Shown here: one piece after another, positions 1 to 4,642 of the stretch
How positions within the stretch are numbered: the stretch's first letter is position 1
Layout of the letters: each line of letters starts with the position of its first letter
Source: an uncultured Erysipelotrichaceae bacterium
GTDB lineage: Bacteria; Bacillota_I; Bacilli_A; RF39; UBA660
Reading direction: 5' to 3'
Assembly (NCBI GenBank): GCA_902783215.1
Contig: CACZQD010000048.1
Span: forward strand, 1-5,919
DNA: 5,919 nt
The notes under the pieces: generated by a model
Database searches by the model: none
What the model was told of the DNA's origin: nothing
Seen by the model: the letters and a program-made list of their open reading frames with translations, nothing else
Program-made: the position numbers and the translations under genes

Positions 1-4
1 CACG

Positions 5-81
5 TGGTGGATCTTGTAGGACTCGAACCTACGACCGTTCGGTTATGAGCCGAATGCTCTAACCAACTGAGCTAAAGATCC
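5..81 (-). tRNA. tRNA with CAU anticodon, probably tRNA-Ile2 (elongator Met is the alternative)
   Basis: Read on the minus strand this folds as a complete cloverleaf. It has a 7-bp acceptor stem (GGATCTT with AAGATCC), a 4-bp D stem (GCTC/GAGC), a 5-bp anticodon stem (TTCGG/CCGAA) with loop CTCATAA, and a 5-bp T stem (GTAGG/CCTAC) with loop TTCGAGT. The discriminator is A and the 3' CCA is encoded (positions 5-7). The anticodon CAT lies at 45-47. CAU is shared by initiator Met, elongator Met and Ile2. The fully paired first acceptor pair argues against initiator. The body resembles Bacillus tRNA-Ile2 as I recall it, in which C34 is converted to lysidine by TilS so that it reads AUA. The identity rests on memory of that sequence, so Ile2 is favoured but not proven. 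It is transcribed divergently from cysS. Confidence 0.95.
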
Positions 82-93
82 ATCGACTTACTT

Positions 94-122
94 AATATAC
101 CATATTTATTATGATTATGCAA
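94..122 (-). promoter_or_regulatory. Promoter of the CAU tRNA
   Basis: On the minus strand there is a -10 box TATATT (94-99, five of six consensus bases) and a -35-like TTGCAT (117-122), separated by exactly 17 bp. Transcription would start near position 87-88, about six bases before the mature 5' end of the tRNA, which is normal for a tRNA gene. The -35 match is weak; the -10 and the spacing are the better support. Confidence 0.55.
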
Positions 123-128
123 TATTTT

Positions 129-159
129 TTGGAAAAAAAATTAATTTTCATGATATAAT
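129..159 (+). promoter_or_regulatory. cysS promoter (extended -10)
   Basis: A perfect TATAAT (154-159) preceded by TG one base upstream gives an extended -10 (TGATATAAT, 151-159). The only -35-like element is TTGGAA at 129-134 with a long 19-bp spacer, so the extended -10 probably carries the activity. The predicted start near 165-167 leaves a leader of about 9 nt before the ATG at 175, beginning at the GGTGA ribosome site (166-170). The tRNA promoter points the other way, with its -35 only 6 bp from this one. Confidence 0.65.
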
Positions 160-174
160 TGTACTGGTGATGTT

Positions 175-1566
175 ATGAAATTTTATAATACATTAACACG
201 AAAAATAGAAGATTTTAAAAGTATTGATGATGGTATTGTTAAGATGTATACTTGTGGTCCTACAGTATATCATTATGCACATATTGGCAATTTAAGAACT
301 TATATTATGGAAGATATATTAGAAAAATCATTAGAATATATTGGATATAAAGTAGATAGAGTAATGAATATTACAGATGTAGGACATTTATCAAGTGATG
401 CTGATACCGGTGAAGATAAAATGGTTAAAGGGGCGAAAAGAGAAAACAAAACTGTTTTAGACATTGCAAAATTCTATACCGATAAATTTAAAGAAGATTG
501 TGATAAATTAAATATTAGATGGCCTAGTACAGTTATTCCTGCAACATCAATGATAGCTGACTATATTAAATTTATTACTAAATTAATTAGTGATGATTAT
601 GCTTATATAGCAGGAGGGAATGTTTATTTTGATACATCTAAATTAGAAGATTATTATCAGTTAACAAATCATAGTGAAGATAATTTATTAGAAGCTGTTC
701 GAAGTGATGTAGAAGTAGATCAAAATAAAAAAAATAAAACCGATTTTGTTTTATGGTTTACTAAATCAAAATTTGATGATCAAGAATTAAAATGGGATTC
801 ACCATGGGGTGTGGGATATCCAGGATGGCATATCGAGTGTTCATGTATATCTTTAAAATATCTAGGAGAATATTTAGATATACATTGTGGTGGAGTAGAT
901 AATATATTTCCACATCATACTAATGAAATTGCTCAAACAGAAAGTTATGTAGGACATAAATGGTGCAACTACTGGTTCCATCCGCAGCACCTCAATACAG
1001 ATAGTGGTAAAATGAGTAAATCTAAAGGAGAATTTCTAACACTTTCTTTATTAGAACAAAAAGGATATAATCCTTTAGTATATCGTTTATTTTGTCTACA
1101 ATCACATTATCAAAAACAATTAGTATTTTCCTATGATAATTTAGATATAGCTAAAAATCAATATGATAAATTAATAAGTAAAATTAAATCTATTAAAAAA
1201 GATGAATCAGTAAAAGATGATAACGTTATTGAAAAGTATCAAAATAAATTTAAAAAAGCTTTAGAAAACAATTTAAATACTGCAAATGCATTAACTGTAT
1301 TATTCGAATTATTAAAAGATGAAGTTAATAATAATACTAAATTATATTTAATAAAAGATTTTGATAAAGTATTATGTTTAGATTTATTAAAAAAAGATAA
1401 ATTAGATAAAGAATTAGAACAATATATTAAATCTAAAATAAAAGAAAGAAAACAAGCTAAAATAGATAAAAATTATCTATTAGCAGATCAAATAAGAAAT
1501 GAACTATTAGAAAAAGGAATCATTTTAAAAGATACAAGAGAAGGTACTCTATACGAATTACAATAA
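175..1566 (+). CDS. cysS: Cysteinyl-tRNA synthetase
   Basis: This cytoplasmic class I aminoacyl-tRNA synthetase uses ATP to charge tRNA-Cys with cysteine. The 463-residue length is typical. The class I signature is visible as HIGN (36-39), following TCGPTVY, and as KMSKS (279-283). The zinc site that selects cysteine in this family is present: Cys27, Cys222 (in WHIEC), His247 and Glu251 (in FPHHTNE). The C-terminal part (about 320-463) is the helical tRNA-binding region and is very Lys-rich. The segment before KMSKS reads HLNTDSGKMSKSKGEF rather than the common HLNVDGEKMSKSLGNF. From memory this marks a divergent CysRS group found in anaerobic Firmicutes. The ATG start follows GGTGA by 4 nt. 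Many Firmicutes control cysS with a T-box leader, but the 5' leader here is far too short for one. No terminator is evident before htrA, so read-through is possible. Confidence 0.97.
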   Translation: MKFYNTLTRKIEDFKSIDDGIVKMYTCGPTVYHYAHIGNLRTYIMEDILEKSLEYIGYKVDRVMNITDVGHLSSDADTGEDKMVKGAKRENKTVLDIAKFYTDKFKEDCDKLNIRWPSTVIPATSMIADYIKFITKLISDDYAYIAGGNVYFDTSKLEDYYQLTNHSEDNLLEAVRSDVEVDQNKKNKTDFVLWFTKSKFDDQELKWDSPWGVGYPGWHIECSCISLKYLGEYLDIHCGGVDNIFPHHTNEIAQTESYVGHKWCNYWFHPQHLNTDSGKMSKSKGEFLTLSLLEQKGYNPLVYRLFCLQSHYQKQLVFSYDNLDIAKNQYDKLISKIKSIKKDESVKDDNVIEKYQNKFKKALENNLNTANALTVLFELLKDEVNNNTKLYLIKDFDKVLCLDLLKKDKLDKELEQYIKSKIKERKQAKIDKNYLLADQIRNELLEKGIILKDTREGTLYELQ

Positions 1567-1606
1567 AAAAACAAAAAATTTTCACAAAATCGACATAAAT
1601 ATCAAT

Positions 1607-1612
1607 TATAAT
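1607..1612 (+). promoter_or_regulatory. -10 element of the htrA promoter
   Basis: A perfect TATAAT lies in the 70-bp gap after cysS. The nearest -35-like sequence is TTCACA (1581-1586) with an over-long 20-bp spacer, so the upstream element is poor. The predicted start at about 1618-1619 gives an 18-nt leader carrying a good ribosome site before the ATG at 1637. It would let htrA be expressed separately from cysS. Confidence 0.5.
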
Positions 1613-1623
1613 AAAATTATGAA

Positions 1624-1630
1624 AGAAGGA
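1624..1630 (+). promoter_or_regulatory. Ribosome binding site that fixes the htrA start
   Basis: AGAAGGA sits 6 nt before the ATG at 1637. An in-frame ATG at 1619 would extend the protein by six residues, but it has no ribosome site of its own and lies at the predicted transcription start, so 1637 is preferred. Confidence 0.7.
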
Positions 1631-1636
1631 AATAGT

Positions 1637-2797
1637 ATGGAAGAAAAGAATAAAGAGGAAACAAAAGTAATATATCGAGAAGTAAAAGATAATAAAAAAG
1701 AAGAAAAAACATCAAACTTGATGTATATTATCATTATTGCCGCGCTTATAATAATAATTATATTACTAGGCGCAAAAAAAATAAAAAATGTTACTACTAA
1801 TGAAAAAGTAGTTAAAACAACAGTAAATGAAAAGAGTGATTTGAAAGAAGCTATTAGTAAAGTATATAATTCATCAGTATATATAGAAGTAACTGCTGAT
1901 GTAGAATCGTTTATGGGTAAAACTACACAAAGTGCTTCTGGATCAGGATTTGTCTATAAAAAAGATAATAAAAATGGATATATTTTAACTAATTATCATG
2001 TTATAGCTGATGCCAAAAAAATTAAAGTAACATATATGAATGGAACAGAGACAGATGCAATAGTTGTTGGATCAGATGAGTACTCTGACATAGCTGTATT
2101 AAAAGTTGATGCTAAGACAGTTCAAAAAGTAGCCGAATTAGGTTCATCTTCATCATTAGAATTAGGAGACACTTTATTTACTATAGGCGCACCACTTGGA
2201 AAAGAATATATGGGTTCAGTCACTAAAGGAATTTTATCAGGTAAAAATAGAATGGTTGGAGTAGAACTTTCATCAGGAAGTTATATGATGGAAGCTATTC
2301 AAATAGATGCTGCTATTAACTCAGGAAATAGTGGAGGAGCTTTATGTAATATAAAAGGTCAAGTAGTAGGGGTTACATCTTCTAAATTAGTAGGTGAAGG
2401 TGTAGAAGGAATGGGATTTGCTATTCCAGTTGATACAGTAAACTCTATTATTGAAGATTTAGAAAATGGTAAAAAAATAGAAAGACCTTATGTTGGAGTA
2501 CAAGTTGCAGATATATCTAATTCATTCCAATTACAATATTATTATAATATTAAAGTCAGTAATGATGTAACATTTGGAGCAATAATAGCTTATATTGAAA
2601 AAGGAAAACCTGCAGAAAAGGCCGGATTACAAGTAGGTGATATTATTGTTGAAATGGATGGTAAAAAAATAGAAGATTCATCACACTTTAGATATAATTT
2701 ATATAAACATAAAGTAGGAGATAAAGTTAAAGTAAAATACTATCGTGAAAATAGAATGTCAGAAGCAACAATAAAACTAAGTGAAGCTATAAAATAG
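1637..2797 (+). CDS. htrA: HtrA/DegP-type membrane-anchored serine protease with one PDZ domain
   Basis: S1C-family trypsin-like protease that degrades or refolds damaged proteins at the cell surface. Numbered from the chosen start (386 residues), it has a short, charged cytoplasmic tail (1-27), one hydrophobic anchor (about 28-45, rich in Ile and Leu) and a Ser/Thr/Lys linker. The protease domain follows (about 70-270), with catalytic His121 (TNYHVI), Asp151 (SDIAVLKVD) and Ser232 (GNSGG). A single C-terminal PDZ domain starts near RPYVGVQV (about 283) and includes the AEKAGLQVGDIIVEMDG core. All triad residues are intact and the length matches Gram-positive HtrA. There is no cleavable signal peptide, so the protease and PDZ domains should lie outside the membrane. 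It has its own promoter and ribosome site, and ends in a strong terminator. HtrA, DegP and DegS-like names are all used for this architecture; the exact client proteins cannot be read from sequence. Confidence 0.93.
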   Translation: MEEKNKEETKVIYREVKDNKKEEKTSNLMYIIIIAALIIIIILLGAKKIKNVTTNEKVVKTTVNEKSDLKEAISKVYNSSVYIEVTADVESFMGKTTQSASGSGFVYKKDNKNGYILTNYHVIADAKKIKVTYMNGTETDAIVVGSDEYSDIAVLKVDAKTVQKVAELGSSSSLELGDTLFTIGAPLGKEYMGSVTKGILSGKNRMVGVELSSGSYMMEAIQIDAAINSGNSGGALCNIKGQVVGVTSSKLVGEGVEGMGFAIPVDTVNSIIEDLENGKKIERPYVGVQVADISNSFQLQYYYNIKVSNDVTFGAIIAYIEKGKPAEKAGLQVGDIIVEMDGKKIEDSSHFRYNLYKHKVGDKVKVKYYRENRMSEATIKLSEAIK

Positions 2798-2821
2798 GAT
2801 AAGAAATTATTCTATTTTTTT
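2791..2821 (+). terminator. Intrinsic terminator of htrA
   Basis: A 12-bp stem (2791-2802 with 2807-2818; one G-U pair, the rest Watson-Crick) closes on a GAAA tetraloop (2803-2806). The 3' arm runs into T2815-T2821, giving the U tract. The htrA stop codon TAG (2795-2797) is inside the 5' arm, so the terminator overlaps the end of the gene. It should isolate the DUF1016 genes from htrA transcription. Confidence 0.85.
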
Positions 2822-2852
2822 AGTTTAAAGAAGGAAATCATAAATATTTATC

Positions 2853-2886
2853 GAATAATATAAGTGAAGGGAGATACTATGAATTA
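2853..2886 (+). repeat. 34-nt leader repeat, copy 1 (identical to 3803-3836)
   Basis: This block is identical base for base to 3803-3836, an offset of exactly 950. It spans 26 nt upstream of the start codon plus the first 8 nt of the gene. It contains an AT-rich stretch with -10-like TAATAT (2856-2861) or TATAAG (2859-2864) and the strong ribosome site. It probably arose with the gene duplication. It may hold the promoter, which would start transcription almost at the ribosome site. Confidence 0.85.
2867..2873 (+). promoter_or_regulatory. Ribosome binding site that fixes the DUF1016 gene start
   Basis: AAGGGAG lies 5 nt before ATG at 2879. An in-frame GTG at 2864 overlaps the region just upstream of this site and would add five residues, so it is rejected as a start. 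The second copy has the same arrangement (AAGGGAG at 3817-3823, ATG at 3829). Confidence 0.8.
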
Positions 2887-3769
2887 TTATAACGAGATAA
2901 AAGCAAAAATAATAAAAAGTGAAATATATGATAAGGTTAAAGACTATTCAAAAGATAGACAGAAGGTTACTGTTTATTTTGAAATAGGAAAATTATTAAG
3001 TATGGCTGGTAAAGAGTATGGTAAAAATATAATTAAGCAATATTCTGAAAAATTAATGATAGAAGTCGGTACAAAGTATAAAGTTAGTAATTTGTATAAA
3101 ATGAGAAAATTTTATGAAATATTTAGTAAAGAAAAATTGTACCCACTGGGTACAAAATTGAGTTGGAGTCATTATAGAGAATTGTTAACAGTAAAAGATT
3201 ATAATGCAATTAAGTATTATATTATTATTTGTGAGAGAAATAATATATCAAGAAGAGAATTACATGAAAGAATAAAAAGTCATGAATATGATAGATTAAG
3301 TAATGAATGTAAAACTAAACTTATTGAATCGGAAGAATTAAAAGCAAATGATTTAGTACCTAATCCAGTAATTATAAAATCAGGAAATGTAAAAAAAGAA
3401 ATAAATGAGTATGCATTAAAGCAATTGATATTAAATAATTTAGATAATTTTTTGGCCCAACTAGGAATTGGATTTACCTACGTTGGTAATGAATATAAAA
3501 TTAAAATAGGTAATACATATAACTATATTGATTTACTACTATTCAATATAGAATACAATTGTTATGTTGTTATTGAACTTAAAACAACAGAATTGAAAAA
3601 AGAACATATAGGTCAAATACAAGTATATATGAATTATATTAATGACAACTTAAGAAAAATAAATAAAGATAAAACAATAGGAATAATAATATGTAAGCAA
3701 GATAATAAATATGTAATTAAGTATTGTTCTGATGAGAGAATAATCTCACGTCAATATGAATTAGCATAG
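2879..3769 (+). CDS. DUF1016/YhcG-type protein with C-terminal PD-(D/E)XK nuclease domain
   Basis: This 296-residue protein has the two-part layout of the DUF1016 (YhcG) family. The N-terminal domain (about 10-140) is helical and probably DNA-binding; it carries the family hallmark LSWSHYRELL (94-103), followed by SRRELHERI (124-132). The C-terminal domain (about 175-285) is PD-(D/E)XK-like, with Asp218 in YIDLLLF, Glu233 and Lys235 in VIELKT, and Gln246/Gln248 in GQIQVYMNY, so the catalytic set looks intact. Members of this family are found beside restriction-modification and other accessory loci. Nuclease activity is inferred from the fold, and the biological role is not settled. It is slightly shorter than the members I recall, which run to about 340-370 residues, with the tail ending soon after the nuclease core. 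A terminator isolates it from htrA; no terminator separates it from the decayed paralogue downstream, so the two may be co-transcribed. A near-perfect palindrome lies in its coding sequence at 3137-3155. Confidence 0.88.
   Translation: MNYYNEIKAKIIKSEIYDKVKDYSKDRQKVTVYFEIGKLLSMAGKEYGKNIIKQYSEKLMIEVGTKYKVSNLYKMRKFYEIFSKEKLYPLGTKLSWSHYRELLTVKDYNAIKYYIIICERNNISRRELHERIKSHEYDRLSNECKTKLIESEELKANDLVPNPVIIKSGNVKKEINEYALKQLILNNLDNFLAQLGIGFTYVGNEYKIKIGNTYNYIDLLLFNIEYNCYVVIELKTTELKKEHIGQIQVYMNYINDNLRKINKDKTIGIIICKQDNKYVIKYCSDERIISRQYELA
3137..3155. repeat. Perfect 9-bp-arm palindrome inside the intact DUF1016 gene
   Basis: TTGTACCCACTGGGTACAA has two 9-nt arms that are exact reverse complements around a single central C. 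It encodes Leu-Tyr-Pro-Leu-Gly-Thr, the segment just before the LSWSHY hallmark. It is locally GC-rich for this gene. The equivalent site in the second copy (4078-4096) is also a palindrome. As DNA it could be a dimer-binding or cleavage site. As RNA the one-base centre would force the inner pairs to open into a loop. Confidence 0.8.
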
Positions 3770-3788
3770 CATACAAATTATTATAAGG

Positions 3789-3794
3789 TATAAT
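3789..3794 (+). promoter_or_regulatory. Possible -10 element upstream of the second DUF1016 copy
   Basis: TATAAT occurs 19 nt after the end of the first copy. No convincing -35 is seen 17 bp upstream. It would give a start near 3801, just before the repeated leader. The first copy has no matching TATAAT at the equivalent place, so this element is not part of the shared leader. Confidence 0.3.
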
Positions 3795-3802
3795 CAATTA
3801 TT

Positions 3803-3836
3803 GAATAATATAAGTGAAGGGAGATACTATGAATTA
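3803..3836 (+). repeat. 34-nt leader repeat, copy 2 (identical to 2853-2886)
   Basis: Second copy of the leader block, including the AAGGGAG ribosome site (3817-3823) and the start codon at 3829. Identity stops at 3837, the third base of the Tyr3 codon (TAT against TAC). From there the two genes differ at synonymous and non-synonymous sites alike. The upstream, non-coding part is therefore better conserved than the coding part. Confidence 0.85.
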
Positions 3837-4077
3837 CTATAATGAAATAAAAAATGAATTAATAAATAATGAAATAAATAGACAAGTAAAAGATTATAGC
3901 AAAAACAGATATGAATTACAAAAGTATTATAATGTAGGTAAATTGTTATTTGAAGCTGGAAAGAATTATGGAGAAGGAATAATCAAAGAGTATTCAGAAA
4001 AATTAAAAGTTGAAATTAATAAAAAATATAGTATTAGATATTTATTTGACATAAGAAAACTATATTTGTTTTTAAAA

Positions 4078-4096
4078 GTGCACCCATTGGATGCAC
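4078..4096. repeat. Near-perfect palindrome inside the decayed DUF1016 copy
   Basis: GTGCACCCATTGGATGCAC has arms complementary at eight of nine positions (mismatch C4083/A4091) around a central T. It aligns without gaps to the palindrome at 3137-3155. Two pairs differ in a compensated way (outermost T-A to G-C, third T-A to C-G). It encodes Val-His-Pro-Leu-Asp-Ala. Confidence 0.75.
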
Positions 4097-4164
4097 AATT
4101 AACAATGTCACATTATCGATTGCTATTTCCCTTAAAAATGATAATGAGATAAATTATTATATTA

Positions 4165-4189
4165 ATCAAGTGATAAAAATATACTTGAT
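4165..4189. repeat. Inverted repeat between convergent genes, weak terminator candidate
   Basis: ATCAAGT (4165-4171) pairs with ACTTGAT (4183-4189); a G-U pair extends the stem to 8 bp around a 9-nt AT loop. It lies in the decayed 3' end of the second DUF1016 copy and downstream of the minus-strand membrane gene. Neither strand has a clean T tract directly after the stem, so a terminator role is only possible. Confidence 0.3.
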
Positions 4190-4205
4190 ATCGAAAAAAT
4201 CGATA
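4189..4205. repeat. Small AT-rich hairpin beside the previous inverted repeat
   Basis: TATCGA (4189-4194) and TCGATA (4200-4205) flank AAAAA, giving a 6-bp stem with a 5-nt loop. It shares its first base with the preceding inverted repeat, so the two folds compete or stack. It is 20 nt downstream of the minus-strand gene's stop. Read on the minus strand the loop is T-rich, but no T tract follows the stem. Confidence 0.3.
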
Positions 4206-4224
4206 ATGATTGTAATAATTAATC

Positions 4225-4596
4225 TTATACAATAGGATTTTCAACATCTGCTACTGTTTCTTTTTCAGATTGTAATATTACATATAAAGTTATAATACCG
4301 GCTATGGTAACTAGAACTGATGATGTTATTTGTAATTTGTAAGGAGTTAGATTTTCTCCTTCTTTTTTTGATATTTTATATAACATATAGTTTACATATA
4401 AAAATGTTATGGTTACTATTAATATTGTTATTCTATTTATTTTAGTTATTTTAAGAGTTTGTTTTGGAGTAAATATCGTCTTTTTATTTTGTTTTTCTAG
4501 CTTTTGATTATATGTTAGTAATAGAGATATTATGGTGGTTATTACTGATATTGCTACAGCATATAGTTGAATATCAATTACTTTTTCTTCACTCAT
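4225..4596 (-). CDS. Small three-helix membrane protein of unknown function
   Basis: I do not recognise this 123-residue protein. It has three hydrophobic segments, at about 9-28, 55-74 and 88-108, each long enough to span the membrane. The loop between the first two (29-55) is strongly basic (many Lys, plus Arg55), which by the positive-inside rule places it in the cytoplasm, with the N-terminus outside and the acidic C-terminal tail inside. No catalytic or metal-binding motif and no signal peptide cleavage site is visible. The first ATG is preceded by TATAAT only 5 nt upstream and has no ribosome site, so the transcript is predicted to begin at or next to the start codon. It is divergent from lepA across 46 bp and converges on the decayed DUF1016 copy with 2 nt between them. 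Start-codon context and hydrophobic pattern support a real gene; the function is open. Confidence 0.75.
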   Translation of the reverse strand: MSEEKVIDIQLYAVAISVITTIISLLLTYNQKLEKQNKKTIFTPKQTLKITKINRITILIVTITFLYVNYMLYKISKKEGENLTPYKLQITSSVLVTIAGIITLYVILQSEKETVADVENPIV

Positions 4597-4601
4597 ATAA
4601 A

Positions 4602-4607
4602 ATTATA
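4602..4607 (-). promoter_or_regulatory. -10 element of the small membrane protein gene (leaderless arrangement)
   Basis: On the minus strand a perfect TATAAT is followed by TTTAT and then the ATG at 4596. Transcription normally begins 6-8 nt after the -10 box, so the RNA should start at or within a base or two of the A of ATG. No -35 is recognisable; the region where it would lie overlaps the lepA -10. Confidence 0.55.
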
Positions 4608-4626
4608 TGATTTAATTTTTGATATA

Positions 4627-4635
4627 TGGTATAAT
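4627..4635 (+). promoter_or_regulatory. lepA promoter, extended -10 (leaderless arrangement)
   Basis: TGGTATAAT combines the TG extension (4627-4628) with a perfect TATAAT (4630-4635). Seven bases separate it from the lepA ATG at 4643, so the predicted first base of the RNA is at or within about one base of the A of the start codon. No good -35 is seen 16-18 bp upstream. The promoter lies 22 bp from the opposing -10 (4602-4607), so polymerase cannot occupy both at once. Confidence 0.6.
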
Positions 4636-4642
4636 AGTATGT

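Larger units (their letters stand above)
3829..4222 (+). pseudogene. Decayed second DUF1016 copy: N-terminal domain only, nuclease domain lost
   Basis: From ATG at 3829 an open frame of 107 codons runs to TAA at 4150-4152. It is clearly paralogous to the upstream gene: 39 of the first 67 residues are identical without gaps, and the LSWSHYRELL hallmark appears as LTMSHYRLLF, with the usual Trp replaced by Met. Homology does not stop where the frame stops. Reading one base back from the A run at 4134-4138 gives NDNEINYYINQV, matching the family sequence after the hallmark; loss of one A explains this. A second frame then gives LDIEKIDNDCNN (ending 4222), which resembles YDRLSNECKT of copy 1, suggesting a further deletion of roughly ten codons. 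All of the PD-(D/E)XK domain is missing. The remnant ends 2 nt before the stop codon of the convergent membrane gene. A truncated but still translated 107-residue DNA-binding protein cannot be excluded, because the ribosome site is intact. Confidence 0.8.

Noticed and set aside
175..1566. Mycoplasma-type code with TGA read as Trp
   Set aside because: All seven Trp codons in cysS and the one in the intact DUF1016 gene are TGG, and no in-frame TGA occurs in any of the genes.
1567..1606. Intrinsic terminator after cysS
   Set aside because: Only an AAAATTTT self-complementary run without a loop and no stable stem with a T tract can be found.
1619..1636. ATG at 1619 as the htrA start
   Set aside because: It lies at the predicted transcription start, has no ribosome site, and is followed by a good site for ATG 1637. 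A leaderless start here is possible given the habit seen at lepA, but it is less likely.
2828..2863. Leader peptide after the SD-like AAGAAGGA at 2828-2835
   Set aside because: No start codon follows at usable spacing, and the stretch runs into the repeated AT-rich leader.
2864..2878. GTG start at 2864 (and 3814) adding five residues to the DUF1016 proteins
   Set aside because: The extension would translate the strong AAGGGAG ribosome site itself, and the ATG at 2879 (3829) is at ideal spacing from that site.
3776..3812. Hairpins in the gap between the two DUF1016 copies (TTATAAGGTATAA and ATTATTGAATAAT)
   Set aside because: The short AT-only arms are expected by chance in such AT-rich sequence; they lack GC pairs and T tracts and are not repeated upstream of the first copy.
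4131..4152. Programmed -1 frameshift in the second DUF1016 copy at CTTAAAA
   Set aside because: The heptamer is a poor slippery site because the P-site Leu codon would have to re-pair with CTT. No stimulatory hairpin lies 5-9 nt downstream, and the -1 frame reaches a stop at 4233-4235 without restoring the nuclease domain.
4619..4642. In-frame TTG at 4619 as the lepA start
   Set aside because: It would place the promoter -10 inside the coding region and has no ribosome site; LepA homologues begin close to the RNFSIIAHIDHGKST motif.
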